Part shown: positions 20,784 through 29,924 of the stretch, piece after piece | Numbering within the stretch: the first letter of the stretch is position 1 | How the letters are laid out: each line of letters begins with the position of its first letter | NCBI GenBank assembly: GCA_009691415.1 | Contig: SICP01000013.1 | Span: 1-40,521, forward strand | Reading direction: 5' to 3' | Length of the DNA: 40,521 nt | DNA from: Candidatus Margulisiibacteriota bacterium | GTDB lineage: Bacteria; Margulisbacteria; Marinamargulisbacteria; SXXA01; SICP01 | Position numbers and translations under genes: made by a program | The notes under the pieces: generated by a model | Told to the model about the DNA's origin: nothing | The model's input: the letters and a program-made list of their open reading frames with translations, nothing else | The model's database searches: none

Positions 20784-20802
20784 CGTATTGCAATGTAATA
20801 CG
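20784..20802. promoter_or_regulatory. Operator-like inverted repeat upstream of the RHH gene
   Basis: CGTATT-gcaatgt-AATACG, 23 bp upstream of the 20825 start. Confidence 0.4.
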
Positions 20803-20824
20803 ATCTTTAGGGAGGTGAAGAAAA

Positions 20825-21037
20825 ATGAGCACTCATAGCATTAGAATTCCTGAGAAATTAGAGAAAGAAATTAATTTTTTTATTTCTCCAAATTTTTCAA
20901 AAAGCACGTTTATAAGAAAAGCGCTAACAGAGTACGTGAAAAGAGAAAGGTTTAAACAGTTACGACGGTCTGTACTTCCCTTCGCAGAGGCACAAGGATT
21001 ACTGACTGATGAGGGTATCTTTGAGGAGATATCGTGA
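20825..21037 (+). CDS. Ribbon-helix-helix-type antitoxin
   Basis: MSTHSIRIPEKLEKEINFF...KSTFIRKALTEYVKRERFKQ; overlaps the start of a PIN-like toxin. Confidence 0.75.
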   Translation: MSTHSIRIPEKLEKEINFFISPNFSKSTFIRKALTEYVKRERFKQLRRSVLPFAEAQGLLTDEGIFEEIS

Positions 21038-21422
21038 AGCTAGTCCGTGATACCAATGTTATTTTAGCTGCATTTGCAACGAGAGGACTTTGTGCTGAAA
21101 TTTTTGAAATAGCCATCATTGATCATGAGATTTATTGTAGTGACTTTATATTAAAAGAGTCCGAATAAAATTTAAATTACCTGTGATAAAAATCAGGGAA
21201 ATCATAGGGTATCTTAGTGATAACATCATTTTTGTTGATCCAGAAAAAATTAAAAACTGTGTGGTCGAAGATAAGAATGATTGGGCCATCATAGGCACTG
21301 CTTTAGCCGCGAAGGTAAAAATCATTGTGACAGGAGACAAAGGGATACTCAAACACAAAAAAGTGAATGGTATCGCCATTCTTTCCCCAAGAGAATTTTG
21401 GGAACGGTTATCTAAGCGTTAA
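21034..21422 (+). pseudogene. PIN-domain toxin disrupted by a frameshift
   Basis: GTG start: MKLVRDTNVILAAFATRGLCAEIFEIAIIDHEIYCSDFILKESE*. It continues in another frame from 21165: IKFKLPVIKIREII...WAIIGTALAAKVKIIVTGDKGILKHKKVNGIAILSPREFWERL. Confidence 0.82.
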
Positions 21423-22252
21423 ACAAGTCTCGATTTCAAACGGGGTGCTTTCTCTAACTCTTTCACAAATCGAGCATTCAACGCATGTCCCGATTTCACC
21501 CCAATCACATGCCCCAAAATAGGCCGCCCCAACACCCACAAGTCCCCCATCAAATCCAACGTCTTATGCCGCGCCAACTCATCCGGAAATCGTAGCTCCG
21601 ACAAATAACCCGTTTTGCCAATTACAACCGCATTGTCCAAACATCCCCCTTGCGCCAATCCTCGATCCAGAAGCGCCTGGATCTCCGCTTCAAAACCATA
21701 TGTACGAGCAGGCGCAATATCCGACAAAAATTGAGATGTGCTAGTTGTAACGGTCTGTGAGCCGATAAACGTGTCTGGATAAGACAAGACATAGCTAAAA
21801 TAAGAAACGGGGGAGGGGAGGGCCATGACGTACCGATCTCCGTCTTGCACAAGAATAGGTTTCGTAATGACAAGCGGCGTAACAGACGCAGACAAGTCTT
21901 GGATACCCGCCTCAAGAAATCCCATAGAAAATGCAAGCGCACTACCATCCATAATAGGTACTTCAGCATGATCGATCTCAATCACCATATTATCAATGTC
22001 AAGTCCTGCGCAAGCAGCCAAAAGATGTTCGGGTGTAAAAATATCCACACCATCCCAATGCAATTGCGTGCATCGATCAGCTAGTTTGAGAGACTTGGGA
22101 TTAACAGCTACTTCTTTGCCGGCCAGGTCAAGACGCCTAAAAACAATCCCCGTATTGGCAGATGCAGGGAGACACGTCACCTGAACAAACTGCCCCGAGT
22201 GAATACCAATGCCCTGAAAAGAAAACGGTTTTTTTAAACTTTTTTGAACCAT
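21419..22252 (-). CDS. lpxC: UDP-3-O-acyl-N-acetylglucosamine deacetylase
   Basis: QKSLKKPFSFQGIGIHSGQFV, HLLAACAGLDIDNMVIEID, HKTLDLMGDLWVLGRPILGHVIGVKSGHALN. Confidence 0.95.
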   Translation of the reverse strand: MVQKSLKKPFSFQGIGIHSGQFVQVTCLPASANTGIVFRRLDLAGKEVAVNPKSLKLADRCTQLHWDGVDIFTPEHLLAACAGLDIDNMVIEIDHAEVPIMDGSALAFSMGFLEAGIQDLSASVTPLVITKPILVQDGDRYVMALPSPVSYFSYVLSYPDTFIGSQTVTTSTSQFLSDIAPARTYGFEAEIQALLDRGLAQGGCLDNAVVIGKTGYLSELRFPDELARHKTLDLMGDLWVLGRPILGHVIGVKSGHALNARFVKELEKAPRLKSRLV

Positions 22253-23388
22253 AAAAATGACATTGCCCCAAGTGCCAAGACAACGGCATATACGAGATAA
22301 AGCTGTTCTAGAGAAGAAAAAATTGTAAGGTATGCAATGGCGGGGCCTAAGATTCGGCCCATACTGCCAATCGATTCATACACACCCATAGATTTGCCTT
22401 CATTATTTCCCTTTACAGTTACCGAGACAAGCGACGGCAAATAGGTATTCACAATACCAATGCCAATAGAAAATACTGCGAGCGTTGCTAAAAGACCATA
22501 GAAAGAAGTGAGTTGAGAAAGCAACGCAAAACTAATCGCTGTGACCACAAAACCAGTGACAACCATGCCCGCAATAGACTTGCTAGACTTTCGACTAATA
22601 AAGCCCTGAACCAAAAGCCCCAAAATGCCAGAGTACATAAACAAAAGGCTATTTTGTTTGGGATCAAATCCAAACGTATGGTGTGTAAAGACAGAAAACG
22701 TGGTTTCAAATCCCGCAAAGACAATCATATAAGCCAGTTGAATCAAGAATAAATAACGAATAGCGGGCATATTTAATACCGATACAAAAGCCGCCCAGGA
22801 ACGACGCTCACCCTTCGAACGATTAGGCGGTTCTTTGAGTAGAAAAATAGTAAATAAAAGGGCAATAAAAGATAAACCAGCAGCGACCAATGCGGCAGGC
22901 GTATGACCTTTTCCAAGCCCATAAAAAAATCCGCCCAATGCCGGCCCCAAAATAAATCCTGTGCCAAAGGCAATACCAATCACCGCCATGCCCTTTGGAC
23001 GATTTTCAGGGGTTGTTACATCAGCAACATACGCTCTGGCTGCCGAAATATTCCCACCAGAGAACCCATCTAAAAGACGCGCTGCTAAAAACCACACATA
23101 AGAATGTGAAAAGGCCAGCATGATATAACCCGCACAAGATCCAATCTTACTCACAATCAAAATCGGTTTTCTGCCATACGTATCAGACAATCCTCCCAAT
23201 ATAGGTGCTGCAATAAACTGCGCCAGAGAATATGACGCCATTAAAAGACCAATATAAATGGGTTTAACTGCAAACTGAGATGCAAGCTGAGGAAGAATCG
23301 GGATAATAAGGCCAAATCCAATTAGTTCTGTGGCAACCACTAAAAACAAAGTTAATAAAGGTTTTTTGAGAGAAACTTCTATACTCAT
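22234..23388 (-). CDS. MFS transporter, TetA-like
   Basis: 12-TM-like hydrophobicity; GGLSDTYGRKPILIVSKIG, ARLLDGFSGGNISAARAYVADVT. Confidence 0.9.
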   Translation of the reverse strand: MSIEVSLKKPLLTLFLVVATELIGFGLIIPILPQLASQFAVKPIYIGLLMASYSLAQFIAAPILGGLSDTYGRKPILIVSKIGSCAGYIMLAFSHSYVWFLAARLLDGFSGGNISAARAYVADVTTPENRPKGMAVIGIAFGTGFILGPALGGFFYGLGKGHTPAALVAAGLSFIALLFTIFLLKEPPNRSKGERRSWAAFVSVLNMPAIRYLFLIQLAYMIVFAGFETTFSVFTHHTFGFDPKQNSLLFMYSGILGLLVQGFISRKSSKSIAGMVVTGFVVTAISFALLSQLTSFYGLLATLAVFSIGIGIVNTYLPSLVSVTVKGNNEGKSMGVYESIGSMGRILGPAIAYLTIFSSLEQLYLVYAVVLALGAMSFLWFKKV

Positions 23389-23930
23389 GACTTCTGATAC
23401 TCCTTTAATTGGTTCATCATTTTTGACACCATGCCATTTTTGTTGAATGGATATGACAACGTAACGGTTTGTTGTGCGTACTGCTCATAGAGGGGTTTAC
23501 GCTCATAATAGAGGGTTTCTAAAGAACTATTTTTGAGGCCAACAATGCCACGTTTATCAACATCCGAGACACGACTCTGAATATGTTTAAACGTATCTTG
23601 CAAAAAAATAATTAGAGAAAACGAAGCCAGGTGCGCCATGGCTTTTGGAGAATAAATCACACTGCCTCCAGTCGCAATCACACGAAAAGAAGGGCTTGAA
23701 AGAGAAAGAATAATAGATTCTTCCAGATCTTTAAAAGCGTCGTCTCCATTGGCTTCAATATAAGCTTGAAGGGGTTTCCCAATGCGATTTTGAATCAGCG
23801 CATCCGTATCCATAAAATCATAGTCCAAAACCTTGGCAAGCGCTTTACCTAGCGTACTTTTTCCTACACCAGACATGCCGATGAGTGTAATAGCAGAACC
23901 AAATGAAAATACAGGCTTATTGGGTGTCAT
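23385..23930 (-). CDS. aroK: Shikimate kinase
   Basis: LIGMSGVGKSTLGKALAKVLDYDFMDTDALIQ, FKDLEESII, VIATGGSVI. Confidence 0.85.
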   Translation of the reverse strand: MTPNKPVFSFGSAITLIGMSGVGKSTLGKALAKVLDYDFMDTDALIQNRIGKPLQAYIEANGDDAFKDLEESIILSLSSPSFRVIATGGSVIYSPKAMAHLASFSLIIFLQDTFKHIQSRVSDVDKRGIVGLKNSSLETLYYERKPLYEQYAQQTVTLSYPFNKNGMVSKMMNQLKEYQKS

Positions 23931-24051
23931 AAGATCAGCAAGTTTACCAGAACACGATTAATAACTCACTCAAAATTCGCGTTGTTCAAATAATAAAGGG
24001 AGGTTTCAAAGCATAACAAATCCATTCTAGAACATGATATGATCAACACCC

Positions 24052-24774
24052 ATGAATATTTCACAGCTAGGACTCAGAATTAAAACGCAACGTGAAAAAA
24101 ATAGACTCACGCAGCAACAACTAGCCCACTCACTCACCATCTCTGCGCAAGCGATTTCAAAATGGGAACGCGGTGAAAACGCCCCCGATATTTCCATGTT
24201 AAAACCGCTTTCTCTCTTGCTTGGCGTCAGTATTGACTGGTTGCTCACCGGAGGCGATGAAAAATCAGATACGTTCGAAGCCACTATTTTATGTACTAGT
24301 CTACGGGATTTTGCAGAGAGATCTACAGTATTCTCATGTAAAGATGTTGCGCTTTATATGAATGCGTTATTTCAGGGTATTACCGATATTGTCTTGCTAT
24401 TTGAAGGTGTGCCGATCAAATACGTGGGGGATGGGTTTCTTGCCTATTTTTCAGGGGGTGCTCATGCAAAGCGTGCCCACGAAGCCACCCAAAAAGCCAT
24501 GCAAATCTTAAAAAATCCTACACTCTTAATGACACTCAATACGGGGGATATTTATTTAGGGACCATTGGACACACAGACTATTCTCGTCCCGATATTATT
24601 GGAGATGCGGTCAATGTCTCGTTTCTCCTCAATTCTTGGGCTACACGACACAGTAATGCCTCGGTCGTAGTCTCAGGAACAACCATGAGCCAGCTCACCG
24701 TTTCGGGGTATTTTAAGCAGGAAAACATCTCTTTAAGCGACACGCATCAACTCACACTATATAAAAATGTTTAG
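24052..24774 (+). CDS. XRE/Cro-type HTH fused to class III nucleotidyl cyclase-like domain
   Basis: HTH: LGLRIKTQREKNRLTQQQLAHSLTISAQAISKWERGENAPDISMLKPLSLLLGVSIDWLL. Cyclase-like: EGVPIKYVGDGFLAYF...LNTGDIYLGTIGHTDYSRPDIIGDAVNVSFLLNSWA. Confidence 0.85.
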   Translation: MNISQLGLRIKTQREKNRLTQQQLAHSLTISAQAISKWERGENAPDISMLKPLSLLLGVSIDWLLTGGDEKSDTFEATILCTSLRDFAERSTVFSCKDVALYMNALFQGITDIVLLFEGVPIKYVGDGFLAYFSGGAHAKRAHEATQKAMQILKNPTLLMTLNTGDIYLGTIGHTDYSRPDIIGDAVNVSFLLNSWATRHSNASVVVSGTTMSQLTVSGYFKQENISLSDTHQLTLYKNV

Positions 24775-24843
24775 AATAATCTTTTAGTGGGCATAGCTAT
24801 CCCGGTTCTAGAATTTACTAGAATTAAAAAAGGGAGATGTGAC

Positions 24844-25002
24844 ATGACACATGACAAAACGGTAGGTCTTATTGTGATGTTATATGGATTGATACATTTA
24901 CTAGCATCGTTAGAAATAATAGCCCCAAAAATAGTCAGCTTTGTGATACCGGTTCTGGTGATACTGATAGGGCTGAAATTCTTTACAAAAGACTCAATAT
25001 AA
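24844..25002 (+). CDS. Small membrane protein (52 aa)
   Basis: MTHDKTVGLIVMLYGLIHLLASLEIIAPKIVSFVIPVLVILIGLKFFTKDSI after gggaga SD; two hydrophobic segments. Confidence 0.65.
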   Translation: MTHDKTVGLIVMLYGLIHLLASLEIIAPKIVSFVIPVLVILIGLKFFTKDSI

Positions 25003-25029
25003 AGGTGCAAGACAATCAAGTCAGCTACG

Positions 25030-25056
25030 AAGGGGGAGCAGAAATGCTCCCCTTTT
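25030..25056 (+). terminator. Intrinsic terminator, possibly bidirectional
   Basis: GGGGAGCA-gaaa-TGCTCCCC flanked by A-rich and TTTT sides between convergent genes. Confidence 0.85.
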
Positions 25057-25070
25057 GGCTGTGCATTTTT

Positions 25071-26207
25071 TCACACAATTTTTACGGCAGAAAAGCCGCC
25101 ATAAGGAGACTTAAAGTTGGTGACTTGCCCTTTAAAAAGACGCGCGCCCATTAATTCAATTTCACCATCATAGGTATAGACCCGCACATCATATTTATAG
25201 TCTTCTGGGCCAGAGTCGGTGGCAATAGCAATCGTTTTAGGAGTGACATACGTTTGGGCAAGTGAGTTCCCATCAACAATCTTTTGAAACGCAGTACGCG
25301 TAATACTAGCGCCTTTGTAGACGCCTTTGCTGCCATAAGCTTGGGCGGGTTTAAAGAAAAGTTGTTTACGTTTTTGCCATATATGATCGGCATTTTCGGC
25401 CGTTACAAGCTGTGTTTCTGGTATCATGTGGCGTACGGATTCTGGTAAAAATCCAGGCGTCGAAAAGTCAATCAAGCGCGATTTATCTGAGAGTAGAGCA
25501 AAGGCATTTGGAGAAGGCGAAAGACAGATTGTATGGGCTTGATAGGCCTGTTTAAGTCGCTGCGACAGGGGCTCAGACAGTAGAAAATCACAATATCGAT
25601 TATAAATTAAATCGTATTTCTCCGGCTCACACGACACCACATCAACAATATTAGCCTGCCATCCCCAGCTCTCAAATAGAGCCTTGAAAATCAAAAACTC
25701 AAAATACGTTTTTTGTGTTTCAGGAGTCTCATCAATAATGGCTACTTTGACAGAAATAATCGATTTTCCAGAGTTTATAAGTTCGGCTTCAAAATGCAGA
25801 CGAAGTCGGTCAAAATACTCCGTTTGGAAGTGTTCCTCATGATAAGACTGCAATAGCGACACAATAGGCCCTGCAGCAGCATTGGTATTAATCTCAAGCA
25901 GCCTAGGACCCTCATCTGTAATATAAAAATCAAAGGCAGTGACGGCACTGTACGCTTCGTCTAAACGGCCATTCCAAGCCGGATTCTCAGCTAAGCATTT
26001 TTCCCGATACGTACGTTGTGATGTAGCAGTATAAATTGCACGAACACAGTCTTGCATAGCATTAAAATCGGTTTGAGAAATGGAGACAATAGAATTGGAA
26101 ATAAATAACTCTGGAATCAGTGCGATACCTGGTTCCGAGAGAGGAAAAGAAGTTGAAACGAAGCCTTTGAAATGATCTGAAAAACAAGTTCTGTCGGGAT
26201 GACGCAT
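25071..26207 (-). CDS. ATP-grasp-like hypothetical protein
   Basis: FDFYITDEGPRLLEINTNAAAGP, KQLFFKPAQAYGSKGVYKG, DYKYDVRVYTYDGEIELMGARLFKGQVTNF. Confidence 0.7.
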   Translation of the reverse strand: MRHPDRTCFSDHFKGFVSTSFPLSEPGIALIPELFISNSIVSISQTDFNAMQDCVRAIYTATSQRTYREKCLAENPAWNGRLDEAYSAVTAFDFYITDEGPRLLEINTNAAAGPIVSLLQSYHEEHFQTEYFDRLRLHFEAELINSGKSIISVKVAIIDETPETQKTYFEFLIFKALFESWGWQANIVDVVSCEPEKYDLIYNRYCDFLLSEPLSQRLKQAYQAHTICLSPSPNAFALLSDKSRLIDFSTPGFLPESVRHMIPETQLVTAENADHIWQKRKQLFFKPAQAYGSKGVYKGASITRTAFQKIVDGNSLAQTYVTPKTIAIATDSGPEDYKYDVRVYTYDGEIELMGARLFKGQVTNFKSPYGGFSAVKIV

Positions 26208-26218
26208 AAAAAGTAAAC

Positions 26219-26253
26219 TACTATTCTTTCGCTATTCTTTCAATTTTCTTTCA
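26219..26253. repeat. Three 11-bp phased direct repeats (CTTTC core)
   Basis: CTTTC at 26226, 26237 and 26248, exactly 11 bp apart, upstream of the 26207 start. Confidence 0.55.
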
Positions 26254-26269
26254 GTCCGCTCTGCTGTAT

Positions 26270-26788
26270 CTATACAATCAGGCATAACCTTGGCAATATC
26301 GAAAACTCAACACGTTTTGCATCCCCCATAAACGTGCTAAGACGCGTTGTCTGCACCACAGTTAAAACAGAAACCAAAATGAAAATACACGCTTTGACTT
26401 TATGTTTTTTTGCCAACCCATTGAAATCTATGGGTAAGTGAGAAACGGCCCAAATCATCAACGTTGAAACAAAGAGGGCGAGAGAAATAAGCGCGGAAGC
26501 GATAATCAATGTAGCCTGCACATTGTTTCCTAATAAAATAGCTATGCCCACACCTACCGATGAGGCGCTAAGAAAACATCGTAAATGCACATGCTTATTA
26601 AATAAATTTAAAGAAAAGAGGGCGCCCATAGTAACCAAAAGCGAAGACAGGCTGATAAAAAAAGAATCAACTTTTATCTTTAAGATCCATGCGAAAAATG
26701 GCCACAGGGACTGTAAAAATATGGGGGCCAATGTCAACGAAATAAGCGCTGAAAATACTATGCGTTCAAATGATTTTGAGGGATTCAT
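26270..26788 (-). CDS. Hypothetical multi-pass membrane protein
   Basis: Hydrophobic segments from MNPSKSFERIVFSALISLTLAPIFLQSLW. Internal start chosen because the longer ORF runs into the RluA-like gene. Confidence 0.65.
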   Translation of the reverse strand: MNPSKSFERIVFSALISLTLAPIFLQSLWPFFAWILKIKVDSFFISLSSLLVTMGALFSLNLFNKHVHLRCFLSASSVGVGIAILLGNNVQATLIIASALISLALFVSTLMIWAVSHLPIDFNGLAKKHKVKACIFILVSVLTVVQTTRLSTFMGDAKRVEFSILPRLCLIV

Positions 26789-27617
26789 AAATTTTTCTAA
26801 TTCGGTACCGCTTGCCTTTCCAAAAAAAGTTATACCCAAACGCCGTAAGCCCCAAGGCTTGGCCTGGGAGTTCAACTTTCCCGCCATAAAGAGAATCTCC
26901 CAAAATAGGCGATAAATATCGGGACGCGTGAAGGCGAATTTGATGACGTCGGCCTGTAAAAATCATCACCCCGTACGTCACAATCGTATCCGAAACATCA
27001 CGTAAAATAAATAAACTATGCGCTATTTTCCCCTCATCTTCGATATAAGCTTTGTCCCTAAACGTCACTGTGTCCCGTATCCGAAGGCAGGTAGCTGGTT
27101 TTTCTATTTTCTCTACTTTTGCAACATAATATTTTCCAATCTTGCGATCCGCCATCAGTTTAAAAAGATCTTTTTCGGCCTGTTTGTGTTTAGGGAAAAG
27201 CACGAGGCCGTTCACCATAAAATCCAAACGCGTAATGGCAACCGGTACATAGGTGTTCCCAAGCGATTTATAATATTGGCCGACGCCATAACTCAAATTA
27301 TTTTGCGTGTGAGACCGATCTGCAACCGTCGTAATACCAGCGGGTTTATCTACCACCATCCAATCGTCTGTTTCTTCGACAATCTGAGAAGGGGAAAATC
27401 GATAGGTTTTGTGTTGTGTAGCGCTGATATAGACAATAAGTGTTTGGCCTTTTATGACAGGGTGTATTGCATCCGTAATACGTTTTTTCTCTAACCACAC
27501 ACCACCAGATTCCAACGCTTTTAGTGCGCCTTCATCAAGATGTTGAGAGAGAAGTTCGTTTACAGTGGTATCTGTTTTGGCGGTGATAAAATATTTTCTG
27601 GCATTTCTAAACGCCAT
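26766..27617 (-). CDS. RluA-family RNA pseudouridine synthase
   Basis: WMVVDKPAGITTV, VPVAITRLDFMVNGLVLFPKHKQAEKDL, IFTGRRHQIRLHASRYLSPILGDSLYGG. Confidence 0.92.
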   Translation of the reverse strand: MAFRNARKYFITAKTDTTVNELLSQHLDEGALKALESGGVWLEKKRITDAIHPVIKGQTLIVYISATQHKTYRFSPSQIVEETDDWMVVDKPAGITTVADRSHTQNNLSYGVGQYYKSLGNTYVPVAITRLDFMVNGLVLFPKHKQAEKDLFKLMADRKIGKYYVAKVEKIEKPATCLRIRDTVTFRDKAYIEDEGKIAHSLFILRDVSDTIVTYGVMIFTGRRHQIRLHASRYLSPILGDSLYGGKVELPGQALGLTAFGYNFFWKGKRYRIRKIYESLKII

Positions 27618-28571
27618 CTAAGAAGTAATTTCGGCAATATGAAAAAGGGCATCGCCTTTAGAAACGAGAGGGAGTTCGGTTTGTCCAATAATAAGGCCAG
27701 ATGCTTTGGCATGCACAGCATGATTGTGTACGCCGAAAGGATCAGTAATGTGACCTAATAAATCACCATATACCACCCAATCTCCCAATTTTTTTTCGAC
27801 ATTTAAGATGCCGCTTTGCGGTGCGCGTGTCCAATTGCTCCCGACCGAAATAATCGGAGCACTAGGTTTTTTTCTGGGGAGGTGCGAAATCATCCCATAG
27901 GTAGACATGACAGACAAGATGCCTTCTAGACCCTGCTGAATAGACGTTTCGTCAAAACGCAATGCCTCACCCGCCTCATACACCAAAAGCGGAATGCCAA
28001 GCTTGTAGCATGTCTGTCGTAATGACCCGCGAATTAAGTCAGAATTAATAACCAACGGTGATCCAAATGACAAGGCCAATTTTTTTATTTCGGCATTATC
28101 CAGACATGCGCGTATTTGAGGAATATTGTTTCTATGGACTGCTGCTGTATGGAGATCAATGACCATGTCACATTTTTTGACAATTTCATTGGTAAATAGA
28201 TAGGCCAACTTTGCGGCAAGAGACCCTTTTTTAGAACCAGGAAAGCTTCGGTTGAGTTCTCGTCGGTCCATAAAATAGCGTGACCGGTTATTAAATCCAA
28301 AGACATTTACAATAGGAACGGCAATCAGTGTGCCATGAATGGTTTTATGTTTTAGGTGCACAAGCAGGCGTTTGATAATGTCTATGCCATTGAGCTCATC
28401 CCCATGAACAGCTGCCGATACCAATAGGGTAGGTCCCTCTTTCTTGCCCCTGATGACTTCAACCGGAATATTCATATCCGTGTAGTCATACAACTTGGCT
28501 ATCTTAAGCTGTATGATTTTTCGTTCACCCGGGGCAATTTCTGTACCGCTAATTTTTAAGAGGGACGCCAT
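27618..28571 (-). CDS. AstE/AspA-family zinc deacylase
   Basis: LLVSAAVHGDELNGIDIIKRL, MDRRELNRSFPGS, DMVIDLHTAAVHRNNIPQIRACLD. Confidence 0.9.
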   Translation of the reverse strand: MASLLKISGTEIAPGERKIIQLKIAKLYDYTDMNIPVEVIRGKKEGPTLLVSAAVHGDELNGIDIIKRLLVHLKHKTIHGTLIAVPIVNVFGFNNRSRYFMDRRELNRSFPGSKKGSLAAKLAYLFTNEIVKKCDMVIDLHTAAVHRNNIPQIRACLDNAEIKKLALSFGSPLVINSDLIRGSLRQTCYKLGIPLLVYEAGEALRFDETSIQQGLEGILSVMSTYGMISHLPRKKPSAPIISVGSNWTRAPQSGILNVEKKLGDWVVYGDLLGHITDPFGVHNHAVHAKASGLIIGQTELPLVSKGDALFHIAEITS

Positions 28572-28580
28572 AAGTTGAAA

Positions 28581-29150
28581 CTAAAACGCTACTTTAGGGG
28601 TTTCTTTTGCTTCTTTTTGCATTTCAAAGCGGTCTTTTTTCTCTAAATGCATCAGACCCGCAACAAAACTATTTGGGAACACACGAAGTTGCTTATTGTA
28701 ACCAGTGACCAAGTCATTGAAGCGCATACGTTCTACTGACAGTCTATTCTCAGTACCGGCCAATTCGTCCATCAATCGGTTAAAACTTTCACTAGATTTA
28801 AGTTGAGGATATTGTTCAACAACGACTAACAACCTAGAAAGCGCAGACTCCATTTGAGTGGAGGCCTTAATTTTTTGGTCTACTGATTTAGCGCCAGCCA
28901 TTTTGGCACGTGCCTCAGCAATACCTAAAAAGACTTTTTGTTCCTGACCTGCAATCCCTTTCACCGTATTGATCAAGTTAGGAATTAAGTCATACCGACG
29001 TTGTAGTTGGTTTTCGACTTGTGCCCAAGCGTTATCAATATTTTCTTGAGTGCGGACAAAATCATTACGAGATTTAACGCCCCAGTAAAGAACTAAAACA
29101 ACCAAGCCAATTACTACATGCCACTTATATTTACTCATAAATTCGTTCAT
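28581..29150 (-). CDS. LemA family protein
   Basis: N-terminal TM; AWAQVENQLQRRYDLIPNLINTVKG, FNRLMDELAGTENRLSVERMRFND. Confidence 0.94.
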   Translation of the reverse strand: MNEFMSKYKWHVVIGLVVLVLYWGVKSRNDFVRTQENIDNAWAQVENQLQRRYDLIPNLINTVKGIAGQEQKVFLGIAEARAKMAGAKSVDQKIKASTQMESALSRLLVVVEQYPQLKSSESFNRLMDELAGTENRLSVERMRFNDLVTGYNKQLRVFPNSFVAGLMHLEKKDRFEMQKEAKETPKVAF

Positions 29151-29180
29151 AGTGTTGCTCCTTTTAAATAAAAAATAAGT

Positions 29181-29924
29181 TTACCAACTACCGCTCGATC
29201 CACCACCACCTGACGATCCACCCCCGAATCCTCCAAAACCACCAGAGCCTCCGAAATGACCACCATCAGAACCTCTGCCACCACCGAAAGTATTGGCTAA
29301 AAGCATAAAAAATACAAGCTGCCGAAACCCAGGACTCACAATCATCGCAACAATAATCAGGCCTAATAAAATAGCTGCACCAATAGGTGACCCTCGTTTT
29401 CCAGGAACCCTCTGCTGCTGCACACCGGCATCGCCAATATCTAGTGAAAGATGGTTAGCATCGGCAATAATTTTGGCAATACTAAGATGCCCCGCCGCAA
29501 TTCCCTGAGACGCATTTCCTGCTTTAAAATAGGGCACAATTTGTTGCCTAATAATATCACCCACGCGACCATCCGGAAGCGTACCTTCTAAGCCATAACC
29601 TACTTCAATACGTACTTTTTTTTCTTTCATCGCCAAAATCAAAAGCACGCCGTTATCTTTTCCCTTCTGACCAATGCCCCATTGTTTAAACGTAGCTATA
29701 GCCGCTTCTTCAATACTACTATCCCCAATACTAGGGACTACCAGCGTTGCAATTTGAATGCCCGATTGATCCTGAATTTTTTTAGAAACAGCTTCGCATA
29801 GGGCACGGTTTTCGGCAGACATGATATGGGCGACATCAGTCACATACCCTTGATTACTGGGGGCTTGAAATCCACATAATATAAAAAAAGAAGCCGCGCA
29901 GACCACCCATTTTTTAAGCATCAT
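29181..29924 (-). CDS. TPM-domain protein (YgcG-like)
   Basis: FKQWGIGQKGKDNGVLLILAMKEKKVRIEVGYGLEGTLPDGRVGDII; Gly/Ser-rich C-terminus. Confidence 0.92.
   Translation of the reverse strand: MMLKKWVVCAASFFILCGFQAPSNQGYVTDVAHIMSAENRALCEAVSKKIQDQSGIQIATLVVPSIGDSSIEEAAIATFKQWGIGQKGKDNGVLLILAMKEKKVRIEVGYGLEGTLPDGRVGDIIRQQIVPYFKAGNASQGIAAGHLSIAKIIADANHLSLDIGDAGVQQQRVPGKRGSPIGAAILLGLIIVAMIVSPGFRQLVFFMLLANTFGGGRGSDGGHFGGSGGFGGFGGGSSGGGGSSGSW

Noticed and set aside
21622-21981. Minus ORF 21622..21981 (119 aa) inside lpxC
   Set aside because: Alternate-frame reading of lpxC.
27018-27494. Plus ORF 27018..27494 (158 aa)
   Set aside because: Antisense to the RluA-like gene; composition looks like a shadow ORF.
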